In this document: piece by piece, positions 16,526 through 29,191 of the stretch | How the letters are laid out: the number at the start of each line of letters is the position of its first letter | How positions within the stretch are numbered: position 1 is the first letter of the stretch | NCBI GenBank assembly: GCA_028561875.1 | Contig: JAQQTI010000004.1 | Span: 62,001-126,000 of the forward strand | From: Methanomassiliicoccaceae archaeon COG_1 | GTDB taxonomy: Archaea; Thermoplasmatota; Thermoplasmata; Methanomassiliicoccales; Methanomethylophilaceae | DNA: 64,000 nucleotides | Reading direction: 5' to 3' | Notes under the pieces: generated by a model | Database searches by the model: none | What the model was told of the DNA's origin: nothing | The model's input: only the letters and a program-made list of their open reading frames with translations | Translations under genes and position numbers: made by a program

Positions 16526-16790
16526 AGTCGGATTGAGCAAAAATGCCGAAAAACAGTTGCATAAGCTCGATGAGCCCATTGCCAAGATGATACTAAAATG
16601 GCTCAAGAAGAACGTGGATGGATCGGACGATCCACGTTCCCATGGGAAGGCTCTTCAGGGTACGCTTTCTGAATATTGGCGTTATAGGGTAGCGGATTAT
16701 CGCATATTATGCGTCATCGATGATGATAGGCTAATAGTGCAGGCAATCGCAATAGACAATCGTAGGAATGCATACGAACGTAACCGCTGA
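16515..16790 (+). CDS. relE: RelE-type mRNA interferase toxin
   Basis: 91 residues with the compact RelE/ParE fold: YEVGLSKNAEKQLHKLD, LQGTLSEYWRYRVADYRILC and the final AIAIDNRRNAYER. The basic residues of the catalytic surface (R in WRYRV, K/R in the C-terminus) are present. RelE toxins cut mRNA in the ribosomal A site. Translationally coupled to the antitoxin. It sits next to the CRISPR array and probably stabilises the island. Confidence 0.88.
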   Translation: MAYEVGLSKNAEKQLHKLDEPIAKMILKWLKKNVDGSDDPRSHGKALQGTLSEYWRYRVADYRILCVIDDDRLIVQAIAIDNRRNAYERNR

Positions 16791-17007
16791 TTGATGCCTA
16801 CAACGATCTGCATATGGATTCAGGGTCAAACTTTAGTAGTATGCAGACCTGACGAGTTTGATGGGCCACTTACATAATACTGTATGGCGGTTTGCGATAA
16901 TCTCGGAGATGTTCGCTTTCACTTATTGATTTTTCAATAGAGCCATTAAACCCGTTATTGAAATCAAAATTCGATTGCTGGCTATTCTATCCTGACCTCG
17001 CCACTTT

Positions 17008-20000
17008 GCGATATCCCCGCCTATGCGGGGACCACAAAGAAATCGCGTGTCTATTACACTGTAGATTAGGATCATCCCCGCCTATGCGGGGACCACTCTA
17101 CACCATTCCAAACGATTGCATACCAGTTGGGATCATCCCCGCCTATGCGGGGACCACTTTGCCGATTTTGCGACAACGAAAAGAGGTGAAGGATCATCCC
17201 CGCCTATGCGGGGACCACGATGCAGTCCTCGTCCAAGGTCAGGAAGTTGGAGGATCATCCCCGCCTATGCGGGGACCACATACGCGCATTGCGGACCACA
17301 TATACTGATGTGGGATCATCCCCGCCTATGCGGGGACCACCGCCATAACCATTATCGGCAATCTTGTAGTGTAGGATCATCCCCGCCTATGCGGGGACCA
17401 CTTGTCAATCTCATACATGAGATTGAGAATGAGAGGATCATCCCCGCCTATGCGGGGACCACTTATCGGTGTTGTCAACGAGGGCGGAGGGAACGGGATC
17501 ATCCCCGCCTATGCGGGGACCACGGCGTCATCATCGGCGGCAACCACGTGCTGTCCGGATCATCCCCGCCTATGCGGGGACCACTCTATCCATTGACACG
17601 GAGAGGCTGTCGGCAGAGGATCATCCCCGCCTATGCGGGGACCACAGCTCGGGAGGCCTGCTCGCGTTGGTCTGCGTGGGATCATCCCCGCCTATGCGGG
17701 GACCACCATCGCGGGCGGACCGTGGGGGGCGCTTGCGGGGGATCATCCCCGCCTATGCGGGGACCACTGTGAGTTGGGTTACTCATACGTACCATATCAG
17801 GGATCATCCCCGCCTATGCGGGGACCACATTAAAACAAGTCCGAAAAGCAGCAGGAGACAGGGATCATCCCCGCCTATGCGGGGACCACTTCAATACTTG
17901 CTGTCGGAAGCTCGCCGCGGGAGGATCATCCCCGCCTATGCGGGGACCACGAGGCCCACCGGGTGGTGGAGGGGGACCTCTGGGGATCATCCCCGCCTAT
18001 GCGGGGACCACGACTCGGCGTGCTCCCCCCACCTGACCGAGATGGGATCATCCCCGCCTATGCGGGGACCACCCTGCTACGGTTACATTCTCGTTTTCTA
18101 TTTCGGGATCATCCCCGCCTATGCGGGGACCACATCGGCAACTCGACGGGCGGGTTCTTCTCGTCAGGATCATCCCCGCCTATGCGGGGACCACGCAATC
18201 GGAGGGCGCGAAAATTGCCAATATATAGGATCATCCCCGCCTATGCGGGGACCACAAAATCGGTCCGCACAAGGAAGAGATCTTCTTGGGATCATCCCCG
18301 CCTATGCGGGGACCACCCTGGCTGGTCATCGAAGACGAACTTGGCGAAAGGATCATCCCCGCCTATGCGGGGACCACATATTGTGCGTCAAAAAGTAATA
18401 GACAAGAAAAGGATCATCCCCGCCTATGCGGGGACCACGTTAGTGTTGAGAGTGATGTTGCATGATAGGTGGGATCATCCCCGCCTATGCGGGGACCACC
18501 CCACTATGCCGTTGCCGCACCATGTCAGGTAGGGATCATCCCCGCCTATGCGGGGACCACATTAGAACTCGTCACCGAAATTCTGGTAATATAGGATCAT
18601 CCCCGCCTATGCGGGGACCACCCAAACTTTTGGTTTTTTCAAAATCGGATTTAAGGATCATCCCCGCCTATGCGGGGACCACTGTCATAGAAACGGCGTA
18701 AAGCGCGAAAATAGAGGATCATCCCCGCCTATGCGGGGACCACTCTACTTTACACACCGAATTAAAGTCAGTCAGAGGATCATCCCCGCCTATGCGGGGA
18801 CCACAAATTGTAGTGCAAGCGGAAATCAACGCGATCGGGATCATCCCCGCCTATGCGGGGACCACCGAGATATGGACACACGCTGTTCAGGCGGCCTAGG
18901 ATCATCCCCGCCTATGCGGGGACCACAAAGAACTTCGGGATATATCGGACCTAAGCAACGGATCATCCCCGCCTATGCGGGGACCACAAGTCTGGGAGGG
19001 TTCCACGGACCACCATGAAAGGATCATCCCCGCCTATGCGGGGACCACCTCTTCTTTTGGGGAACCAGGTGCTAAAAGAACGGATCATCCCCGCCTATGC
19101 GGGGACCACTTGAGTCCAACTCGAATCTATGTTGGACGGGTAGGATCATCCCCGCCTATGCGGGGACCACAGACTACAGGGAAGCCCAGATTACGCAGAT
19201 TAAGGATCATCCCCGCCTATGCGGGGACCACTCGTATATACGAGCGTGGTATGTGGCTTGACCGGGATCATCCCCGCCTATGCGGGGACCACTGTACCTT
19301 ATGAGCGTAATATACCGCACTCTAAGGATCATCCCCGCCTATGCGGGGACCACGAGTAGAGTTGACTGGCATATGACCGCCGAGGAGGATCATCCCCGCC
19401 TATGCGGGGACCACCCCTTCTTCTGCTTCTCGACACTGCAAGTCGGGGGATCATCCCCGCCTATGCGGGGACCACGCCTCTCTGTAGATTTCAACCAAGG
19501 TCTAGACAGGATCATCCCCGCCTATGCGGGGACCACTCGTAAAGTATGTCGTCGGGGACGTATCTTATGGGATCATCCCCGCCTATGCGGGGACCACTGC
19601 CTATGCCCCTCCATCCGACGTCCCCTTCTTGGATCATCCCCGCCTATGCGGGGACCACCATCGCAGGGGACAGGGGGGTCGAGCTGATGAACGGATCATC
19701 CCCGCCTATGCGGGGACCACTCGTTCAAGTGCCTCATGAAGGTCTGCACGAAGGGATCATCCCCGCCTATGCGGGGACCACTGCGTCATCATCCGGCGGC
19801 CCCATTTCGAGATAGGATCATCCCCGCCTATGCGGGGACCACCAAAGAATGCTCTACATAGTAATCGGGATCGTAGGATCATCCCCGCCTATGCGGGGAC
19901 CACGCACTTGTAGAGGAATCACCATCGTTCGTTGTAGGATCATCCCCGCCTATGCGGGGACCACTTAATTAATGGACTCGATGAGATTAAGGGTATGGGA

Positions 20001-20940
20001 TCATCCCCGCCTATGCGGGGACCACAATCTTCATCGTTCGAGCAAGCTTTAGGGAGAAGGATCATCCCCGCCTATGCGGGGACCACTTTGCCTCTACAAT
20101 CCAGCCGTTGGATAATTGAGGATCATCCCCGCCTATGCGGGGACCACATCCATTTTAATTTCCCCCCATCTCTTTTAGAGGGATCATCCCCGCCTATGCG
20201 GGGACCACGTGAAGATTTAAAAAGTTATACGGGGAATGATAGGATCATCCCCGCCTATGCGGGGACCACGAGTAGAGTTGACTGGTATATGACCTCCGAG
20301 GAGGATCATCCCCGCCTATGCGGGGACCACTTCACGTGTCGCTACCTCGAGAATTTTATGGGAGGATCATCCCCGCCTATGCGGGGACCACTTGTAGCCG
20401 CTTCCTCCGACGTCGATTCTTGCAGGATCATCCCCGCCTATGCGGGGACCACTTGGATGTTCTTCTCGGAGTTTTTTTGAGAGAAGGATCATCCCCGCCT
20501 ATGCGGGGACCACAGGTCCAAAAGAGCTTGCGATTGCGGAAGGGTGGGATCATCCCCGCCTATGCGGGGACCACGGAGGCGCAGATGAGCACGCACAAGG
20601 ACGAGGGGGATCATCCCCGCCTATGCGGGGACCACGTCATTTCTGTGTTGTACCTCGGAAAGAGGGAAGGATCATCCCCGCCTATGCGGGGACCACGCTG
20701 ATGGTTTTCCTTCGCCTCGAGGGCGGGCGGGATCATCCCCGCCTATGCGGGGACCACCCCAACGCCAGCAGGAAAATCGCGGCCTTCCGGGGATCATCCC
20801 CGCCTATGCGGGGACCACCTCTTTTACATCCGATTGATATTGCATATAGAAGGATCATCCCCGCCTATGCGGGGACCACAAGCCCCTGGCCGACCTGATG
20901 CGGCAGAGCACGGGATCATCCCCGCCTATGCGGGGACCAC
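17008..20940 (-). CRISPR. Type I-E CRISPR array, about 65 repeats and 64 spacers
   Basis: 28-base repeat that reads on the plus strand GGATCATCCCCG at the left end and GCGGGGACCAC at the right, with the hairpin core CCCCGCCTATGCGGGG. The period is 61 bases with 33-base spacers. From (20940-17035)/61 I count 64 spacers, one of them a base longer. The reverse complement begins GTGGTCCCCGC and ends GATGATCC, the orientation of I-E repeats, so transcription is leftward. The first repeat (17008-17035) has four changes in positions 2-5, as expected of the leader-distal end. The newest spacers are therefore near 20940. Short spurious frames run through the whole array. Confidence 0.97.
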
Positions 20941-21150
20941 ACTAAATATCCAAAAGGTGCCATCATAACGAAACTAAATAAATTTTATGTTAATGAACGT
21001 CTAGAAAATTTATTTTAAACCTATGCTTTGAATGATAATGTAATACATTTAATTGATATTTACTTATAAATAAAAGACATTACTTCACCCATATCCTAAA
21101 CGTGATTTGCGAGCCCCATTTTCATCGCTGGCGTAGCATCAACAAGTCTG
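20941..21150 (-). promoter_or_regulatory. Probable CRISPR leader
   Basis: AT-rich, gene-free stretch beside the intact end of the array, with several TATA-like runs (TTTATTTAG, TAAATTTTCTAG on the minus strand). Position and base composition fit the leader, with transcription running left into the array and away from cas3. Confidence 0.6.
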
Positions 21151-21470
21151 TCTCCATTGTCTTTTTTGTCAATGGCAAGGGTTGAACGGGAATTGTACGA
21201 GCCGTACACGCTCTTATACAGGTCTAATTATGTTTGAACGGTCCATGTGGATCTTTTAAGGCACGATTCTGTGTCCGTTTTGTAATCGAACAGTCCAATC
21301 GTTGAATTGTGCCTTTTGATGGAATAGTATCGAGAAGGTTTTCCGGCATGTTGCTGTAGACGAGATATCTCATCGCCTTTTCGAGTTTCTTCTTCTCCTT
21401 TCCATGCGTGTCTTCTCAGCGACGCTGTAGTCGAGCTCGGGAAGCGGCCCAGAATCATGGGTACAACTTC
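21145..21470 (-). pseudogene. Frameshifted protein remnant between leader and cas3
   Basis: Minus-strand pieces look coding: ELDYSVAEKTRMER, then after a shift EKKKLEKAMRYLVYSNMP, ENLLDTIPSKGTIQRLD and ALKDPHGPFKHN. The last piece meets an in-frame TAG and then stays open for about 35 codons to CGA TGA. I do not recognise the family, possibly a transposase. 21470-21790 shows nothing further that I can name. Confidence 0.35.
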
Positions 21471-21802
21471 TTAGACTGAATACAACTTATAGAATATATA
21501 GAACATGCCGGGCATGAGCTCTGTCATGCCGAATCATGGCGACAGAAGGCCGTTGTCGTTGATCGTAGATGAGACGGAACTATTGAAGAATGCGGTGCCA
21601 GAAATCGGATAACGTTTATCGAGGCTGAAGCGCATATGAGTTTATACATTCTAAAACAATTCCGTGGTTATGTATGTGTGGGGCCTAAGCTCTTCATATT
21701 TGAATTTGATCAAACTATGGATTGGATATAGATCTCACTAACGATTATTTGTTATAGTCGACAGCAATAAATCCTTCGATCATTATCTTATACGCCGATA
21801 TC

Positions 21803-24559
21803 ATGAAAGGACAGGTAAGGCCGTTAGCTTATTCCGAACTGTCCGTGTCCACTCTTTCATTGTGGGCCAAGGTATCGAACACTGAGAGCTCGGCGGATTG
21901 GCTTCCCCTGATTATCCATCATTCGGACACTTCGCTCATCATAGAGCACCTTTGGAACACGTGGCTGTCCCCCAGTGACATATCTGTCATATAGAAGGGG
22001 ATAAGATCCAAATGTTCGGGCAAGGTCGGAGAGGCGCGGAAATTGGCAATATTCCTAGCCGCCGTGCATGACGTCGGAAAGGCGTCTCCGGTATTCCAAT
22101 ACGGGGAGATATTCCAGAACAAGTCGATAGAGAATTAGATAGAGGATAGGCTAGCTTCATGCGGGTTTCCGAGGCACATCACTGAGGGTAGCATCCATCA
22201 CTCGCTCGTTTCGGGAGCGGTCCTCGAAAAATATGGAATCGATAGGACCATATCTGTAATCGTAGGGGGCCATCACGGCAAACCTCCGGAGAATCGGCAT
22301 TCCACGTTGGACAGATGCAAGTTCGATAAGAACAAGACCGGGTGGGGGGATTCGGAGTGGATTTCGGCGAGGGCGGAGATTTTGGGATTCGCTCTGCATT
22401 TATCCGGTTTATCTTTAGACGAGCTTCGCGATATAACGCTTAGTGTCCCGGCGCAGGTGCTACTCACAGGCCTGCTGATTATGGCGGACTGGATTGCAAG
22501 CAATGAATCATATTTCCCTTATAAAGAGGAATTCATTGATTATGGGAACAAGCTCAGGAATAGAGTGGACGGCGCTTGGGAGTTGCTCGGAAGCCTGTCT
22601 AAATGGGAGCCAGACATTGGCTCTTCCGAATTAGTAATTAACAGGTTCAAGCTAGCACCGAGACCCTTCCAAAAGGACGTCGAGTCGATAGCTAGGGCTC
22701 ATCACCCTGAACTCATGATAATTGAGGCTCCTATGGGCGAGGGAAAGACAGAGGCGGCTCTGGTGGCAGCGGAGGTTTTAGCATCGGAACACGGAAAGAC
22801 TGGGTTAATGTTCGCTCTCCCGACCCAGGCCACGTCGGATGGAATGTTTCCTCGCATACGCGAGTGGGTGAAGAAGGCGGTGCACCCGGAAGAAGGGGAG
22901 GAATACTCTATATTGCTCGCGCATGGAAAATCCAGATTCAACAGAGAATACAAATCTATAAGAAGGGGGAATTGGAACGTCAATTCAGAGGATACTGTGA
23001 TCATAAAGGAATGGTTTACCGGCCGGAAAAAGGGCCTCCTTTCCGATTTCGTCATAGGGACGGTGGACCAGGTGCTTATGGTTGGATTGAAGCAGAAGCA
23101 TTTGGCGATGCGCCATCTGGGCCTTTCTAACAAGATTGTCGTCATAGACGAATGCCATGCGTATGATGTGTACATGGGCAGCTACCTGGAGACCGCACTT
23201 TCATGGCTAGGAGCTTACGAGGTTCCCGTGATTCTTCTCTCGGCCACTTTGCCACCTCGGAGGAAATTGGAGCTGGTCGAGGCATATCGCGGGACGAACC
23301 GCGTAAGCTATCGTGATGTTTTGCTTCCGGAATGGGCGGAGGATATCCGCTATCCGCTCATAACATATCTCGAAGAGGATACTATCCGTAATTCTGCGCC
23401 TAAGGCATCAGGAAGATCGATGGATGTCAAAATATCAGCAATCACTGATGGAAAGATCGTAGAGGTTGCTGAAGACGCGGCCGCCGATGGAGGATTCATA
23501 GCTATTATCGTGAACACGGTGAAAAGGGCCCAGCATATCGCATCTCTGTTAGCCGAACGTAGCGGATGGGGATGCGTTTGGCTCCTTCATTCGAGGCTTA
23601 TAGCACTCGACAGAGTCGAACGTGAATCGGATGTTATGAATATGTTGAACACTGGGAGCAGGACGGAGTTCGCTAATAGGTTATTCGTCGTCGGGACTCA
23701 GGTCATGGAGCAATCTCTTGACCTAGATTTCGATGCGATGATTACAGATTTGTGTCCCGTTGATCTTCTGTTGCAGCGCATGGGCCGTCTTCATAGGCAC
23801 TCTGAACGTCGGCGCTCGAAAGCCAATGAAAATCCCAAGTGTTTTGTTGTGGACGGCCCGGAGAAAGAGTTTCCGGAGGGATCCAAGGAAGTCTACGGAG
23901 AACTTCAGTTATTAAACACTAGGATGCTTCTGCGTGGAAGGAGTACCATCAGAATTCCGGGAGACATTCCTTGCATGGTTCATGAGGCATACGGTGGACA
24001 CATCAAAGTTCCCAAGGATATTGAAAACGAATATCGGAAGGCAGAGAAGGAGGCTGAAGTTGTGAGGAGCAGAAAGGAGATGAAAGCCGAAGCCTTTCAA
24101 ATAAGGACTCCGAAGAATGTGAGCGGACATTGTCTTACAGGTTGGTTAAATACAGATGTAGCTGACAACGAAATAAAAGCCGAGGCTTCAGTGCGTGATG
24201 CCAATGGGGCACTTGATGTGATTGTTATCAGAAGACTGAGGGATGGCTCGCTGCATATGCTTCCGTGGATTATGGGAGGGAGAGAAATCCCTCAGGATAA
24301 GATACCTTCTGACATAGCTTTTGTCATATCTGAATGCAAGGTGTCTCTGCCTGGAACTTTCGTCAATCCGGGTAGCATCGATGACTCAATTGGCCGTCTG
24401 GAGAAGTCGAATACTCAGATGCTGAATATAAGGAGGTGGTACGAGTCGGAATGGCTCAATGGGGAGCTTTTCCTAATTCTGGACGAGAACATGGAAAGCA
24501 GGCAACTCTCGAAAACGGTGAGATACGACCGCAATTTGGGACTGCAGGTGGTAAATTGA
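21803..24559 (+). CDS. cas3: Cas3, type I-E HD nuclease-helicase, with two in-frame TAG codons
   Basis: 918 sense positions if both TAG codons (21992-21994, codon 64, and 22136-22138, codon 112) are translated. The HD domain is then complete: DWLPLIIHHSDTS, FLAAVHDVGKASPVFQ (about codons 85-100), IHHSLVSG and GGHHGKPPE. The helicase follows without any frame break: Walker A APMGEGKTEAAL (about 308), DEAH-type VIDECHAYD, SATLP, and QRMGRLHRH. Cas3 nicks and degrades the DNA strand displaced by Cascade. The length fits I-E Cas3 (about 890-940). A standard-code caller would see a 63-residue ORF and a 750-residue ORF starting at TTG 22307 without most of the HD domain. In a pylB-carrying host, TAG may be read as pyrrolysine. 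The alternative is a young pseudogene. Confidence 0.88.
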
Positions 24560-26145
24560 AGGATAAAGAATTCAATCTTCTGGATGAGCCGTGGATAGTC
24601 GTCTTGAGCAGAAACGGAACGATTGAAACAATTGGGTTAAAGGAAGTTTTTCAGCGGGCAGACGAGTTCGAAGGACTCGCAGGAGATTCTCAATGCCAAG
24701 ACATAGCAGTGATGCGTTTCCTATTGGCTATTTTATATGCAACACATTTACGCGCTCCCTCATCTGTTTCGAAGACTTGCTCGGAAGAAGCGACCATAGA
24801 TAGATGGAAATCTATCTGGGAGAAGGGGAATTTCAAGGACGGCACGATATCTGACTATCTTGAAGGGCAGAGGGATCGCTTTTGGCTTTTTCATCCAGAT
24901 TTTCCGTTCTTCCAATCGATTGTCGATAAAGGTACCAAGTACGATGCGAACAAACTGATTGGAGATCTTTCGGAAAGTTCAAACAAGCCCCGTCTGTTCT
25001 CCAATTACGGGGGAGTATCGAAGAGAGTCATATCATATGGAGACGCAGCACGCTGGCTTCTGTATATCAATGGATTTGATGATACATCGGTAAAACCCAG
25101 TGTGAGGAAGGCGGGCCTTTCATCTACCGGGGTTGGATGGCTAGGTAAGTTGGGCCTCGTATACATCAAAGGAAGGAATCTGTTTGAAACCCTCACGTTG
25201 AACTTTGTTCTTACCGACCACAAGGGAGAGCCGTTTCCAGATGGAAAAGCTATATGGGAGAGGTCTCCGACATCGGAAGAGAGAGTGGAAATCGCACTTC
25301 CAAGAAGTCCCATTGAGCTTTTGACTATGCAATCTCGCCGGATTCTTTTGAACAGAAATGACGGTGGAGTAACTGGCTTCCTTTCATTGGGAGGGGATAT
25401 CGTACGGAAGGAGAACGCATTCACCGAACAGATGACCCTTTGGGAAAGGACCGATGATGGTAGTTTTGTACCAAAAAGACATGATCCATCAAAGTCTGCA
25501 TGGCGTGATTTCTCTGCGATAATTGCGGGAAGCGAGGAAAACAGACTTCCTGGCACCATATGTTGGTCCAAAACCCTTGAGAATGAGGGAATATTCCCAT
25601 ACGATGTGGCCAATTTTTGCATCGTAGGCGTTAAGTACGCCGAAAAAGGTTCCTGTGCCGAAGATACGATTTCGGATAGCATATCTCTGAACTCCAAGCT
25701 ATTGTCTGAGCTAGGGAATGGATGGAACGCGAGAATTTCCGAGCTGTTGACTTTGACAGAGAAAAGTGTTAGGGCCCTGGCCTCTTTCGCCAAGGACCTT
25801 TGCGAACTGAACGGTTATAATCGCAATAAAGACAAAAAAATTATGGACGAGGTCGAATCAAAGGTGTCGTTGCAGGCGTTTTTTAATCTTGACGACCCGT
25901 TCCGCCACTGGCTTTCATCCATAGATCCAGAGGGCTCTGATTCTGATAGCAAAAGCGCCGACTGGAAGAACACGGTTTATTTCGCGGTAGTCGAAAACCT
26001 GGGGCATGAAATGTTAGAAGACGCCGGAATCAAGGCATTCGTGGGCAGGGCCGATTCTAAAGTGGCTATGAAAAACAATGTGTTCTCCAAGTTCTCCAAG
26101 TTCCGTAACACCGTGATAAAGATATTGAAAGAAGGCAAGTCATGA
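24556..26145 (+). CDS. cas8e: Cas8e (Cse1), Cascade large subunit
   Basis: 529 residues from TTG 24556, which overlaps the cas3 TGA as TTGA. The N-terminus KEFNLLDEPWIVVL is the typical Cse1 start. Later come WLFHPDFPFFQ and RSPIELLTMQSRRILL, typical of the family. Cas8e recognises the PAM and recruits Cas3. The stop overlaps the cas11 ATG. No internal TAG or CGA seen. Confidence 0.92.
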   Translation: MKDKEFNLLDEPWIVVLSRNGTIETIGLKEVFQRADEFEGLAGDSQCQDIAVMRFLLAILYATHLRAPSSVSKTCSEEATIDRWKSIWEKGNFKDGTISDYLEGQRDRFWLFHPDFPFFQSIVDKGTKYDANKLIGDLSESSNKPRLFSNYGGVSKRVISYGDAARWLLYINGFDDTSVKPSVRKAGLSSTGVGWLGKLGLVYIKGRNLFETLTLNFVLTDHKGEPFPDGKAIWERSPTSEERVEIALPRSPIELLTMQSRRILLNRNDGGVTGFLSLGGDIVRKENAFTEQMTLWERTDDGSFVPKRHDPSKSAWRDFSAIIAGSEENRLPGTICWSKTLENEGIFPYDVANFCIVGVKYAEKGSCAEDTISDSISLNSKLLSELGNGWNARISELLTLTEKSVRALASFAKDLCELNGYNRNKDKKIMDEVESKVSLQAFFNLDDPFRHWLSSIDPEGSDSDSKSADWKNTVYFAVVENLGHEMLEDAGIKAFVGRADSKVAMKNNVFSKFSKFRNTVIKILKEGKS

Positions 26146-26729
26146 TCAAAAAAACAGAAATCTGCAATTTTGTGGGTCTGAAGATTCACGAACTTCAGAG
26201 CAGGTCGCCATGGTCGGTGGCCGCACTGGCAAGGCTTCGTAGAGGCGTCGGGAAGAACATCGAAGACGTGCCTGATTCGTGGGAGATCGTCCTCGGGAAC
26301 ATTCCTGATAATCTTCTACCCAGAGGGTCTGATCCAGGAAGGGAACTCAAAGCAACCTACGTCGCATTGTGCCTGTTTGCCATGCATCAGCAGGGCGAGG
26401 AAAAATCAGTCCATGATTCGGGCAAGTCCTTTGCTATGGCAGCTCGTGCGATTATCGATTCGAATAACGAGAATGCTGTCAAGAGGCGTTTCGACTCCGT
26501 GATTACATCTGAAGACCTGTCGGAGTTGAGTAATCATGCGCGGGGCCTGATTCAAATAATGAAGGCTAGTGGCAGGTTTATCTCATTTGATTATATGCGG
26601 TTCGCAGCCGATTTATATGACTATCAGTTCGACTCAGGAAAGAGCCGCGTCCGTATTAGGTGGGGGATGGACTTCTACAAGGCCACAGAGAAAAACAATT
26701 TGAGAAGCGAAGAAGAGAAATACGACTGA
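26142..26729 (+). CDS. cas11: Cas11e (Cse2), Cascade small subunit
   Basis: 195 residues, all helical in appearance, with SVAALARLRRGVGK near the N-terminus, the conserved basic patch of Cse2, and ALCLFAMHQQG. Two copies normally line the Cascade belly and stabilise the R-loop. Starts inside the cas8e stop (ATGA). Confidence 0.9.
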   Translation: MIKKTEICNFVGLKIHELQSRSPWSVAALARLRRGVGKNIEDVPDSWEIVLGNIPDNLLPRGSDPGRELKATYVALCLFAMHQQGEEKSVHDSGKSFAMAARAIIDSNNENAVKRRFDSVITSEDLSELSNHARGLIQIMKASGRFISFDYMRFAADLYDYQFDSGKSRVRIRWGMDFYKATEKNNLRSEEEKYD

Positions 26730-26745
26730 GAATGGAGAAATTGGT

Positions 26746-28539
<1,794 letters not shown>

Positions 28540-28543
<4 letters not shown>

Positions 28544-29187
28544 TACATCTTTCACGCGTGGAGATTAATCTGCGGCGTTTTGAGACCATGAAGGCCCTGT
28601 CCTCGCCTGAGATAATGCACGCAGCTGTCATGTCCTCTTTCCCCGCAATGTCGGAGGACAATCGTCCGCTGTGGAGAATCGATGGGGTCGGTGAATGCGT
28701 ATACATTATTGTGCAGAGTCGGACGAAACCAGATTTCACACATATTGTAGAGCAGTTCGGCTGGCCTGCATCCAATCAGAAGTGGGACAGTTTGGATTAT
28801 GGGCCATTTCTCTCGAGAATCGAAGAGGGGAAGGTATATAGGTTCCGTCTGAGGGCAAACCCGACCAAATCGGTTTGGAATGGCGTCAAGGGATCGAGGG
28901 GGAAGGTCTGCGATCATATCACGGCCGAGCAGCAGTTGCAATGGCTGAGGACCAAAGCCGGACGCTGCGGGTTCTCGATATCGGAAAGGGACACTACAGG
29001 TGCCAGTATAGTCAAGAGAGAGGTTCTCAGGTTTAAGAGCAAGGGAAACAGTGTTACGATATCCGTTGTAACCTTCGAAGGCTTTTTGAAGGTAACCGAT
29101 AGAGAGGCATTTCTAAAGAGTATAGAATGCGGGATTGGCCGTGCGAAGGCATACGGTTGCGGTATGCTGTCAGTATCTAAGTTGTGA
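28540..29187 (+). CDS. cas6e: Cas6e (Cse3), crRNA endonuclease
   Basis: 215 residues with HLSRVEINLRR at the start and the glycine-rich RNA-binding loop GIGRAKAYGCGMLSV at the end. Processes the leftward array transcript at the base of the repeat hairpin. ATG overlaps the cas5e TGA. The family's catalytic His near the N-terminus may be the one in PEIMHAAVMSSF. Confidence 0.92.
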
Positions 29188-29191
29188 TACG

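Noticed and set aside
17524-19812. Similarity between spacers starting GCGTCATCATCGGCGGC and TGCGTCATCATCCGGCGGC
   Set aside because: Only about 17 bases match, with an indel. The rest differs, so a common source is not convincing.
17040-20900. Many plus-strand ORFs running through the CRISPR array
   Set aside because: They translate the repeat itself in three frames and have no independent coding signal.
21803-24559. Cas3 as an ordinary pseudogene with two nonsense mutations
   Set aside because: Both are TAG, no other damage is seen in 918 codons, cas5e shows the same feature, and the host carries pylB. It is kept as the alternative, not as the main call.
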